From: Phallusia fumigata
Lineage: Eukaryota; Chordata; Ascidiacea; Phlebobranchia; Ascidiidae
DNA length: 27,798 nucleotides
Reading direction: 5' to 3'
NCBI GenBank assembly: GCA_008931825.1
Contig: QXVZ01000218.1
Coordinates: 1-27,798 of the forward strand
Position numbers and translations under genes: made by a program. Numbering within the stretch: the first letter of the stretch is position 1; each line of letters starts with the position of its first letter. Positions 1 to 9,849 of this stretch are shown here, piece after piece. The notes beneath the pieces were generated by a model. The model had not been told where the DNA came from and did not search any database. It worked only from the letters and a program-made list of their open reading frames with translations.

Positions 1-104
1 GTAATAGTTGTGGGGGTTGTGGGGGCCATGATGGTTGACAAGATATTTGTGGAAACCGCTCCGCATAGTCAAAAACCTAAAAAAACCTTTCACATCTTTT
101 ACAG

Positions 105-323
105 GTTCACTGGTGGTTCACAACCCGCTACCGGAAGATTCAAAGTGTGGTGAACTTTGTGAACTCCAGTATTAAAGTCATTATGCCACGGGAGTTTCCG
201 ATGCTGAGGGAAATTCTTCGACTCGCAACTTGGCCAGGCAGCAAACTTTGTGAGACGAACCACAAAAACTCAAATCTCTATTGTGACGTAGCAGTCACTG
301 ATCAACCAAGACCGACACCTTAA
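105..323 (+). CDS. candidate 3'-terminal exon, unknown protein
   Basis: A polypyrimidine stretch ending in ttttacag (acceptor AG at 103-104) is followed by 72 open codons ending in TAA at 321-323. The same frame is closed just upstream by a stop at 78-80, so an exon would have to begin at this acceptor. The peptide begins VHWWFTTRYRKIQ, contains IMPREFPMLREILRL and ends in QPRPTP. It has two cysteines and no membrane segment. I do not recognise a family. Any earlier exons would lie off the left edge. An open frame of this length can arise by chance, so this is only a candidate. Confidence 0.28.
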   Translation, partial: VHWWFTTRYRKIQSVVNFVNSSIKVIMPREFPMLREILRLATWPGSKLCETNHKNSNLYCDVAVTDQPRPTP

Positions 324-2050
324 CCCTGTAAAATATTTCACTTCTCAACCGTGACCAGGTGAAGGAGTTGTCACGTGGCAAGTCAAGCGCGACAGACACG
401 TGACAGAAATGACATCACATGATCAGCCAAGTGTGACTGGCAGGTGCCAGGCGGAAAACAAGAATGGATCCAAACATGGCGAGGTTGATTAATAATCGAT
501 GGAAAGATCCTGTTAGACTGAGTAACTCGACACGAGATATGTTTGGGACAGGACGTTAGGGCTCAAAGTCTCAAGCGAGCGTGCATTCGATGTCTAGCCG
601 CTCCACCGTAGTAACTTGGGTTAAGGTTGAGGAAAGTCTCGGAATGTTCGGGTTACAAAGGTCACCCGACAAACCCGGATGATTTAACTCACAACAAAAC
701 TACCCGACTCAGACGTCAAACATTCGGAAACTTATCCAGCGCAAAACAGTTGTTGAATAAAACATGCTAAGTCGAATACACTTCATATGATCATAAATTT
801 TACGCCTGTGGGTTAACTACATTTATGCGTTCTACTTCGAACCGGTTGACTGCACAAGCGGGTCTTCCTTCTTGGATTTGGATATCTTCGCGTCCGAATC
901 CTGTTTTGCATGAAAAATGTTTAGATTGATGGATTGCCTGTTAGTGGGCTCCACAAGGTCTCGGTGGCCGCGTCGAAATAATTAATACTCGGAGCCCTAA
1001 CAACCTTTTAACTCTTTCACGACGAGCAACGACATTTTGCTGACCTTTGTACGCGATTGTTTGATTGCAGGGTGAAATTCAATGGCCCAGTATTACTGAC
1101 AGGAGGGATTTGGAGAAATGTTGAAATTGTCGGATGAGTGGAAGCTCACTTTTGTCTCGGGCAAAATTTTATTGTTAACAAAGTAGTTGCGAGTTTCAAT
1201 CAAGAGCAGGTCTATGTAGCTTCGACGGCCGCTTGTTTGCAAATAAAGTTCCTTGAACAAACACGTGTCAACATGAACTTAACACTGCGTGGGAAGAGCA
1301 ACTTTGGTTGTAAGATATTCAAGCATGTTGTGATGGTGAAGGTATTTTGTTGCAAATAATTTTACGACTGGTTCTGTTAAAAATGAAGCAGCGGAACAGA
1401 AGTAACAAAGTAACTTTACCTGTTTGTATTTTGGGGTAAATGCTTATCTCTGTAAAAAATGTTACGAGGGACTTTCACGCAAACTTTGGGTATTTATGAC
1501 GTAATAGCTGGCTTGTGTTTCCTTATCTCTTACTTTCTCTGTTTCAAGTCTGACGAAAAACAGATTCGTTTGTTCCAATTTTAGCCATGTTAAGTACAGC
1601 GGCAGAAACCCATTTGCTGCAGCTTGAAAAAAAGTACCAAGTACCAAGCAAATGAAGATTTGGGGGTGACGTGGGGGTTTGGAGCGATGACCCACTTCCC
1701 CGTGACACAGACGACCCAGGTTTGTGTTTTACCCAAACACAAATGTCCAACCATTAACAGTTTGTTGCCACAACAACCTGACAACATATGCTTGTGTCTG
1801 CAAGTTTCGGGTTAGGGTTCCAAAATAGGTTTACGGCAAAAAAGACCTGGCGGGTCTCATGTTTGATACCATTGATATAAAGCAAGGCTTGGCAAACTTT
1901 GGTCCAGTTTGTATTCCATTCCGACCCAACAAGCCCTGAGGTATTTATTACTGTGTCTTACTTTGCTGCTATCAGATGAAGCGAGTTCTACACACGATAA
2001 TGGTGAAAAGTTGTGAAATAAGGACAAGCAGTTTAATTCCCCTAACAAAC
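324..2050. other. no confidently supported gene
   Basis: AT-rich DNA with short conflicting open frames on both strands. Weak signals only: a plus-strand acceptor at 1,070 followed by 17 codons and a TGA at 1,122-1,124; and two minus-strand acceptor/donor pairs, one at about 1,555-1,625 (CTGCAG acceptor, GTAAGA donor) and one near 1,950-1,976. The minus pairs could be downstream exons of the 2,051-2,314 candidate, but I could not build a consistent reading frame through them. Confidence 0.4.
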
Positions 2051-2314
2051 TTACATAGTACTTTGTATTGTACGCTCCAGCTTCAATGGGGAAATGACGT
2101 CACCTAAGGTCGTTTCTCCTAACCCGGTGACTCTTAAAATAGCACATTTTCCTGTTGTTTTAACTTTTTTGACATAAGAACAAAACCAACAATAAGACAT
2201 TACCGCTTTATTAGCCTGTGATGGAACAATCGACCACAAAGCCACCATGAAAACTAAACAAATGGAACCAAACATCACCATGAAAAACCACAAAGTTCCA
2301 CAACTTTTAGACAT
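2051..2314 (-). CDS. candidate first exon with N-terminal signal anchor
   Basis: An ATG-initiated minus-strand frame of 87 residues starting MSKSCGTLWFFMVMFG. A strongly hydrophobic segment at about residues 8-29 is followed by polar sequence, as in a signal peptide or type II signal anchor. Two possible splice donors lie inside it: GTAATG after residue ~37 (QANKA) and GTAAGT at the very end, overlapping the stop. It may therefore be a first coding exon rather than a whole gene. A full palindromic CRE core TGACGTCA lies inside it at 2,095-2,102. No family recognised; chance ORF not excluded. Confidence 0.28.
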   Translation of the reverse strand: MSKSCGTLWFFMVMFGSICLVFMVALWSIVPSQANKAVMSYCWFCSYVKKVKTTGKCAILRVTGLGETTLGDVISPLKLERTIQSTM

Positions 2315-3135
2315 TTTCCTACGCCTATTTCTATGTTGGAATCTACTTCAAGTTTGGGTAACTTTCAGTTAATGTTTGGTTTTCACCTTTAAATTATTGC
2401 CAAAAGTTTCACATACTTAAGGGTTTTGCTGCAAATCCAACACCGAAAAAGTTAGCATCTAACAGAATATGAAAACACGAACTTGAAATGAATTATGTTT
2501 TGGAAACACGACCCCCCTACTTAACACATAAACACTATTATGTAAGGTTTTATTCTTCTGAGTAAAGACGAATTCTTTCATGTGGTGAACTCTCGGGAAT
2601 TTCTGATATCAGATTTCGCTTCTCGTCTTTCTCTTGTGACCTCACATACAGAAATACCTACACACATACAGTCGCTTGTGCTGGTGGATTTGTATTATGA
2701 GGGCAATTTAAACTCGGTTCCTCTAAAATGACAGCGTCCAAATAAAGATAGGATAATCAATTTCCAATCTCAGGGTCAAGGTTGGGGAGTTTACAACAAT
2801 GCATGTGGGTTTTGTTAAGCTTCTTTTGGAGTTTTCGATTGTCAACTTGAATTTTAGAGGAACCCTCATTACAAGAGAATCATTTGTCTAGTTTTAATGA
2901 TTTGATACGATTGGTAATCTTACACTAAATGTTATGTAATCTTTGTAGTTACATGCAAATTACAGAAATTTGAAGTGGACAAATCAAACGCAATTGTGTG
3001 TCACACACAATCATTCTAAATGAATACAGAAGCCTTTGTGACATAATTGTGCGTGAATAAAATCTACAGTGATTGATGGTTATATGAAAGCACAATGAGC
3101 ATTGTGACATCATTTGTGGTCAACTTGGCATTCGT
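2315..3135. other. AT-rich stretch, nothing recognised
   Basis: No open frame with credible codon content or paired splice sites on either strand, and no obvious internal repeat. Confidence 0.5.
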
Positions 3136-3348
3136 TGGTATGCCAACCACCCATGAGAAATGACGCAAAACTTCTTTTTGGGGTTCGCGCGCAAGTGAAT
3201 GTCTGGGAACAAAACTTTGACCGGGATATACGACCACAAATNTGGTATGCCAACCACCCATGAGAAATGACGCAAAACTTCTTTTTGGGGTTCGCGCGCA
3301 AGTGAATGTCTGGGAACAAAACTTTGACCGGGATATACGACCACAAAT
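3136..3348. repeat. 106-bp direct duplication around a single N
   Basis: Bases 3,136-3,241 and 3,243-3,348 appear identical by eye and are separated only by an N at 3,242. Apparent identity with an N exactly at the join is what an unmerged overlap between two contig ends looks like. The small open frames crossing it are repeats of the same segment, not a repeat protein. Confidence 0.85.
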
Positions 3349-4987
3349 CCACCAGTTCTAAATATAAACCCCGGATCAACATGCTACCAAAGTCCAACCA
3401 CTTGGCAGGACAGCATCTGACCAGTACGTGCAGAAGAAACGCGGGTTTTATTGAAGAAGTAACCGATTAATGTCGCTGAAGCGAAAAGGTCCAATACCTT
3501 GTGTCGATTAAAACAGTTTGTGAAACTCAACTCAACATTTCGGAAGAAACAAGACAAATGTCGGCCAATACTGCCTGTTCCAATTAAAGCTGGAAAATAA
3601 GAACGTGTACATAGTCATCGCTTGTTGTGATATAAACGTCGCTTGTTACGTCACAGTTTCTGGTGTGAATCACAAAGGGTTTTTCTTGTGACGTTTCACA
3701 AAACCAACTGATGTGTTTGTATTGTGGGAAATTTAAAAAAAAAACTGTCTGGATTTGACGGAAAACGATTGCGTGAGATTCCATCGTGTGTGACCCGACA
3801 ATGGCGTTTGTTCGCTCATTCCCATCAAGTTTGTGGGAAGGTTTGGACCTCCTTGGTGTCACTTATGAAGGCTCTTCTGGCAAATGTAATTTCGGGTACC
3901 GATGTTCCGACGTTCAGGTCGCAAAAATACATTTGCCAGAAGAGCCTTTATAAATTCATACATTGCCTGACAGTGACAGTTTACTGATGATGTCACGTAT
4001 GTAGATCACAACCGTTGGGTTAGCGCCTGAACGAGCTTGGGGCAGTCAACCATGACCAACTGTTGTTACAATCGTCTCAACTTAGGTAAACTAATGAAAC
4101 AGTCTTAATAAGTAGTANAAAACTTTGACCGGGATATACGACCACAAATTCACCAGTTCTAAATATAAACCAACATGCTACCAAAGTCCAACCACTTGGC
4201 AGGACAGCATCTGACCAGTGCGTGCAGAAGAAACGCGGGTTTGATTAAAGAAGTAACCGATTAATGTCGCTGGTACGAAAGGTTCAATATCTAGTGTTGA
4301 TTAAAACAGTTTGTGAAACTCAACTCAACATTTCGGAAGAAACAAGACAAATGTCGGCCAATACCGCCAAGCTGGGAAACAAGAACGTGTACATAGTCAT
4401 CACTTGTTTTGATATAAACGTCGCTGGTTACGTCACAGTTTCTGGTGTGAATCACAAAGGGTTTTTCTTGTGACGTTTCACAAAACCAACTGATGTGTTT
4501 GTATTGTGGGAAATTTAAAAAAAACAACTGTCTAGATTTGACGGAAGACGATTGCGTGAGATTCCATCGTGTGTGACCCGACAATGGCGTTTGTTCGCTC
4601 ATTCCCATCAAGTTTGTGGGAAGGTTTGGACATCTTTGGCGTCATATATGAAGGCTCTTCTGGCAAAAGTAATTTCGGGTACCGATGTTCCGACGTTCAG
4701 GTTTTATCAGGGTGAATCAAAGTGTGACACAACTCAGATGAATAAAAACAAAATAATGAAAACAGTTTTGAAAGAAAAAACGTCGGTACGCAAAAATAGA
4801 TTTGCCAGAAGAGCCTTTATAAATTCATACAATGCCTGACAGTGACAGTTTACTGATGATGTCACGTATGTAGATCACAACCGTTGGGTTTGGAAAACGC
4901 CTGAACGAGCTTGGGGCAGTCATCCATGACCAACTTTTGTGACAATCGTCTCAACTTAAACAAATGAAATAGTCTTAATAAGTAGTA
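3318..4987. repeat. ~0.8-kb near-identical duplication split by an N
   Basis: Copy 1 (3,318-4,117, 800 bases) and copy 2 (4,119-4,987, 869 bases) both begin aaaactttgaccggg and both end agtcttaataagtagta, with the N at 4,118 between them. They differ by scattered substitutions, small indels and one block of about 86 bases present only in copy 2 (about 4,703-4,788). Open frames in the two copies are not conserved in full, so I see no gene here. Either two haplotypes of one locus were placed in series, or this is a real tandem duplication. Confidence 0.85.
3863..3953. repeat. foldback inverted repeat (26-bp arms, 39-bp loop)
   Basis: Arms 3,863-3,888 and 3,928-3,953 are inverted copies of each other with one mismatch. 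The inner 21 bases (3,868-3,888 against 3,928-3,948) pair perfectly. The loop contains a GGTACC site. The corresponding arms of copy 2 are 4,651-4,667 and 4,801-4,817 (17 perfect pairs), and there the loop carries the extra ~86 bases. It could be the core of a small foldback or MITE-like element. I found no target-site duplication. Confidence 0.75.
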
Positions 4988-5175
4988 AAAATTAGGGTTT
5001 GTATCTTCTTATTGGGACTACAGAAAAACCGCAAAACAAAACGACAAACACTTAATAAAGAGTGCTTAAATGTCAGCAAAAGCAAATCGTTCATTCGTCT
5101 ACACTTCATGCAAGCTTGTAGTCGTCAATTAGTAATCGCACCACCCAAAATAACTTGGACATATCCTCTACGCAG

Positions 5176-5582
5176 GCCACAGTCTCGTCATAATTGATTT
5201 GTTACGTAACAAGGAACAAGCAAACCACACTTTAATCGTGGTCTGTGGCGCCGAGTTGGCCAATGACGCCAGGAAAATACATGTAGTCTGTGGCCGCGTG
5301 GAGCCTGTGGTCCCGTGCCGGGGTCAATTAATCAAATGTGGTCAGGGACCCGACCACAGTGGAACCTGTTTTCGGGCTTTCAACGCTACGACCTTATCGT
5401 GTGGGAAAACGGTGCCGTATCAATTTCCGTGCATTTGTCACAACGGCTCGCTGTCTACAAGCATGATTAAGTGCGTGTTCAGTTACATTTGGGAGTTGCA
5501 CCACATGAAACACTGCAACCTCGATGAACATAACCACATCACAAACATCAAACCCCTTCTGAAGCCTCCGAAAAGTAATTAA
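5176..5582 (+). CDS. candidate cysteine-rich exon, unknown protein
   Basis: The frame is open from a stop at 5,151-5,153 to a TAA at 5,580-5,582. A plausible acceptor (tcctctacgcag) ends at 5,175. There is no early ATG, so it would be a downstream exon. The stretch 5,240-5,480 is richer in G+C than its surroundings. The peptide holds ten cysteines, twice as VVCG, then in PCRG, KCGQG, GTCF, SCGK and PCICH, and one NAT glycosylation sequon, suggesting an extracellular protein. No known spacing pattern is recognised and no upstream exon was found. Confidence 0.25.
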
Positions 5583-5770
5583 GTTAATAAGATATCTATG
5601 TTTAAACTGTAGCTTCATGACAAAAGGCAGGTTTCCTAACAAGAAGCAGTTATAGTCTTTTAAGGATTCATTAAATTCCAAAGTTAAGTTGTTATCTAAA
5701 AAGCGTTCAAAGCGGGTTCCAAAACGAGCTTGGTGAAATCATACGTAGTAGAGAAACTTGACACTAGAAG

Positions 5771-5776
5771 TTTATT
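5771..5776 (-). terminator. possible polyadenylation signal of the PLPP gene
   Basis: Plus-strand tttatt reads AATAAA on the minus strand, about 225 bases beyond the preferred PLPP stop codon at 6,001-6,003. Position and strand fit, but AATAAA is common in AT-rich DNA. Confidence 0.4.
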
Positions 5777-6000
5777 GCTAGTCTAGGTCCACCGCACAAA
5801 GTATTCGGTAATCCGTCTCATGCAAACGAAGCCGTGGTTGCTTATAGACCTCGTGCTTATCGAGCACTGCTGCAACCTCACAATGCAAACCGAGACGATA
5901 TTTGCTCTCATTCCCAGCTAAATATCGAGGAGCCGCAACAGATAACGTCAGGCCCCATTAGTTCAATCGTCCATCGCAATTTATCAAGTAAACTTTCACG

Positions 6001-6141
6001 CTATAAACCACTTTCCATTCCTGCAACACTACTGAACTTTCCATCCATCATTCTTAGCAGATTCACCTCGTGTTTTAACATCAAAACGTTTCGCTCGTAA
6101 AGTTGGGTGGTCCTTTCACGAGGCAAAGTTTTCACATGGAT
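6001..6141 (-). CDS. preferred last coding exon of the PLPP gene
   Basis: Exon 6 ends at a consensus GTGAGT donor right after MGT, close to where vertebrate LPPs finish TM6. An acceptor (ttgtcacccag) opens a 47-codon frame in the right phase, beginning IHVKTLPRERTT and ending in TAG at 6001-6003. The basic residues just after TM6 and the heptad-like leucines resemble an LPP cytosolic tail. Rivals: a stronger-looking acceptor (ttgttcttttag, about 6,300) gives a hydrophobic 46-codon tail; or the donor is unused and exon 6 ends VSAIFV-stop at 6426. Confidence 0.45.
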   Translation of the reverse strand: MHVKTLPRERTTQLYERNVLMLKHEVNLLRMMDGKFSSVAGMESGL

Positions 6142-9100
6142 CTGGGTGACAATTTATAACCACGGATTTATCCCACAACTAACGCTGGCGGAGTTGCTAA
6201 CGTTGCAAATGTGACTTCTGGCAGTGTTGTGGTCAGCGCAAATCAGATAATGTATCAGCAAAATAACGAAACCCGACAAAAGCAAAAGATTGAAGATCTA
6301 AAAGAACAATCAATTGTGCGACAGATTCGAGAGGTGGTTAATTATGCTGGTGATGCACTAAATGGTTTTAGGTCAGTTTGCCACCACAGAGTTTGCCAAA
6401 ACCGAAAAAAAAGGATTTTCGGATTTCACACGAAAATCGCACTCACCGTTCCCATGGCAACGAGGGTCCCGAGCAGACAGCCAGCGAGCACGTCGGAGAA
6501 TCGATGCTTAAAGTCGAATACGCGCGAACAGCAAATCCACACTGCCCAAGCAATCGTGCCAGTCTGCACGAGATGACGCGCCAGGCGGGTTCGCTGGGAG
6601 GTCATGCGGTATTCCAGGTACATCTGGACGCGATACAACAACGATTTTAGAACGCACAACAATAGTTTTGGAACGCGCAACAAATGAGGACACATAGGGT
6701 GAAAACGTTACGTTACTCACAAGTGGATAAATATATCAAACGTTTTTGTTGAAGGAAAGCGAATTGATTGAATATTTGTTAATTTGTGTAAATATCTATT
6801 TTATCAAATCCAAGAAGTTTTACAAACTCAGGTGAATTCACTCTTTGCAAAAACTGATAGGTTTCTCAAACCTCTAAAAAGTTGGTTTAGGCCTAAATGA
6901 AGTATTCCTTCATATTTTCCACAACGGACTCAAGCTGTCTAAAACTTCATTAATATTTGAAGCAGCGGTTGTTTGGATGAGTTCGCACAAAATATGAAAC
7001 GCACCGTTCACATTCGACAAAACTTATTAGGTTTTCCCCTTTGAGTGAGGTGAGTCATATTAAACTGGCCTACCCAGAAGTTTGGGTCAGCACATCGTAT
7101 ACATTGCGGGCCAGATAATTTAGGAAAGGGTAAATGTTACGATTCAATTCCTTGCGGACAAGATACCGCGCATCGCTATTTTTATGCCCGGGATTAAGTT
7201 GATTATTAAAAGTAATCTTTGTTGGTCGACAATCGGTCGAACATTTCATCATAAGTTCGTTTGTTGTGTGAGGTTTCATTACGCAGCCGTTCCCTCCCGG
7301 GTGGTTAAAAGCGGCAACAATTTTTCAGTGAGAAGATACACGCCAGTACGGGTGTGTGCAAGATATAACGCGTAAAAACGGCGCAAAGTAATTTACCACA
7401 ATAAATAGAAAAAGCCGTAACAGCTAATAAAATGCCACTTACTGTTAGTAAGCGCAAAATATAAATTGTTGTAGAAAATCTTTTATAGACAAGTACTGAA
7501 TATTTTCTGATGTAACTGCGTAAAACCGGGAATTTACCGTCAACTTGTAGTGTAAAATAAACAAACAAACAAACTTGACTCACCACGACATATAAAGCCA
7601 TGTAGAAAGAAAAAGAGGCGTGGCCTGAGGGAAACGACTTTCTAAAACATAAGAAGTGATCAATCACATCGTGTATGAAGCGGATGCACTACTTTTAGCC
7701 CTGGCCCGAATTAGCTTAATATCCTGGATGAGTTTTGCACAAACCAGGGGCGTGGCAAGCTAAATATTTTACTCAGTGGTTGTTTCACGTCTGTAAACTT
7801 TACGTCCTCATAACACTGATACCAGGTAAATATACCAAAAAAATTAAAGTATGTACAAGTGATTTTGTTGTCTCAAACTTATAGGTCTTTGTAGATAGAA
7901 TGCTTTTCCATAAGAACAGGAGAAAGAAAACAATAGACGACCTTTCCCTGGCCAAACGGCAGGGACAAAGCGACGTTGGACAGAAGTGAAAACAATATGC
8001 ACCCTTCACCGAAAGGGATCCAAATTGCTACCAGAAACCTGCCATTTTGGTATGTAGCCCCAGTACATACTAACCTAGCATCCAACATTCGTTCGTTAAA
8101 GTTGTGTTGAGGAATCAGAGGATGGGATGTTCGCATGCACTTGTAGTTTTGAATGTATAAAAACTGATTGGCATCAGTGCAGTTTACGTCAGGTTGACAC
8201 AAATCATAGAAATGAGGTCGCAAGCGTCCAACGGACTGTTTTCCAATGTCAGTGAGAAACTGGTTGATACAGCCTCCCACAATAGCATAGCCTTTGCACA
8301 AGAACAGAGGAGTGGTTTACGCATGTAACAGATTTTTTATATCTCTTAGATATTTGGAAAAAAAACGGTATCTACAGACAAACAGCATGTTTTTTAAAGG
8401 TTCTTAAAAAGATGAAAAAAATACAAACAGAAAAAAATTATTTAAAGCCAATAATTGTTGCAAACATTTCTTGTATTTTTTATCACACTTGCAAAATTTT
8501 TGGTGCCAGATTTGCATTTAGGTTTATACGAAGTGTACCTTTCAATTAAAGGTAATACCAGCCCAATACAAGGTAACTTGGGGCAAGTAACACTAAAGTT
8601 AAGTTGGGTTATAGTCGGTGTAACAAAATATTAACTTAGGTGGGCAACTGTGTGCAAATGAGTTGCAACTGCATGTGTCAATATTGAACAAATTAAATTA
8701 CAACCACAAAAGCTATTGTAGTTTTCTAATATTTGCATTGTAGCATGATTAATCGTCTGTATTTGTGTGCATAAAACCTGGGGTAATACATCTTTGTGTT
8801 AAAACTCTACTTACCAATTGCTCGATACACGTTGCAAACAAGTGGATGGAAGTAAGAGTTGTGCACCATGGGACAGTGTCTTTTGTACAATAATGTCTCC
8901 ACCACCAAAACCTGCAGAAAACAAGCAGTTTGAAATTTGAGGTTAATAGATCTTTTTAGCATGAAAACATTTTCACTACAGCAAAATCCTCAACAAAAAC
9001 ACATGACAAAAAAACAGCCAACACTGTAAATTGATAAGTAGTTGATGTTTTACTAACATTTGGACCAACATGTTTGAACATAAACAGTCAGTGTTTGTTG

Positions 9101-9849
9101 TTAGTAAGCTCAAATCCATGTAGAGTCTACTTACAGTTACAAGCATAAACCCAATGCCAGAAACAAAGAGCAAAGTTGAAGATAGTGTGCTGCTGTGGTA
9201 GGGAAACCTGATGCTGATGTCGCTACAGAAGAAGCCATTGATTGTGAGGGGAACAACATCGAGGAGGTTGTATACCCACAGTGGGATTAAAACTGCAATG
9301 AACAAAACTTATATTACAGAACTGGAAGTCACCTTACTATTCAGTTTAGTGCTTTCTGATGTTATAACTATTATTAAATATAATTTCTAATGAGGGTGTA
9401 AAAACATTTATAATATGCCAATCAAGCATTAACAAAGCAGGCAAATCATGATAAAATCGAATACAATAAAATGTTAAAAAACTATTTGGGAAAAATTTTG
9501 AATGTGAAAGCTCTGCTATTGTTTTGTTACCATGTCCACTGGTATGTCAAAAGTGCACACTTTAAACATTCAAACATTGATACCCTAAATCCATCGAACT
9601 ATATTAATATTATACATGCAATGACCTTCTGGCATAATTTTGCTGTTTAAACATCAATGTAATAATTTTACAAACCAGTATACATAATGTTAGGTAATTT
9701 CGTTCAGGAAAACTTGAAAAGCATTATCTAGTATACTACAATCTACTGGTAGTTTTTATATTTATTGCCTTTAGCTGAAACTTACATATAAAGTAACAAA
9801 ACATGTCAAGTAACACTTTAATGATGTCTCTTCTTGTGGTGGGTTCCAT
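6001..9849 (-). CDS. phospholipid phosphatase (PLPP/LPP, PAP2 superfamily)
   Basis: Integral-membrane enzyme that removes phosphate from lipid phosphates such as phosphatidate, LPA and S1P at the plasma membrane or ER (family knowledge). Coding exons: 9786-9849, 9135-9292, 8815-8911, 8075-8291, 7584-7641, 6447-6623 and, less surely, 6001-6141. All joins are GT-AG with compatible phases. The start is an ATG at 9849 giving MEPTTRRDIIKVLLD, the usual short cytosolic N-terminus before TM1. All three catalytic motifs are seen: C1 KQSVGRLRP (residues 124-132), C2 PSGH (183-186) and C3 SRVFDFKHRFSD (231-242), with both catalytic histidines and the C1 lysine. An NCT sequon lies between C1 and C2, as in vertebrate LPPs. 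The predicted length is about 303 residues, or 263 if exon 6 reads through to a TGA at 6426. Vertebrate PLPP1-3 are about 285-311. Which subtype it matches best cannot be told by eye. An acceptor-like ctaccag just upstream of the ATG could be a 5'-UTR intron or trans-splice site. Confidence 0.93.

Noticed and set aside
1462..1815. Overlapping open frames on both strands (up to 77 residues)
   Set aside because: Four frames are open over the same bases in conflicting phases. None has a complete start, splice and stop arrangement that I could join to neighbouring signals.
4264..4839. Plus-strand frames of 69 and 95 residues and a minus-strand frame of 106 residues in the ~0.8-kb duplication
   Set aside because: The equivalent frames in the other copy end differently, with no consistent pattern of coding conservation, and they cross the foldback repeat.
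6211..6650. Plus-strand open frames of 121 and 90 residues
   Set aside because: They lie antisense to the PLPP exon that carries the SRxxxxxHxxxD motif, which is unmistakably the coding strand.
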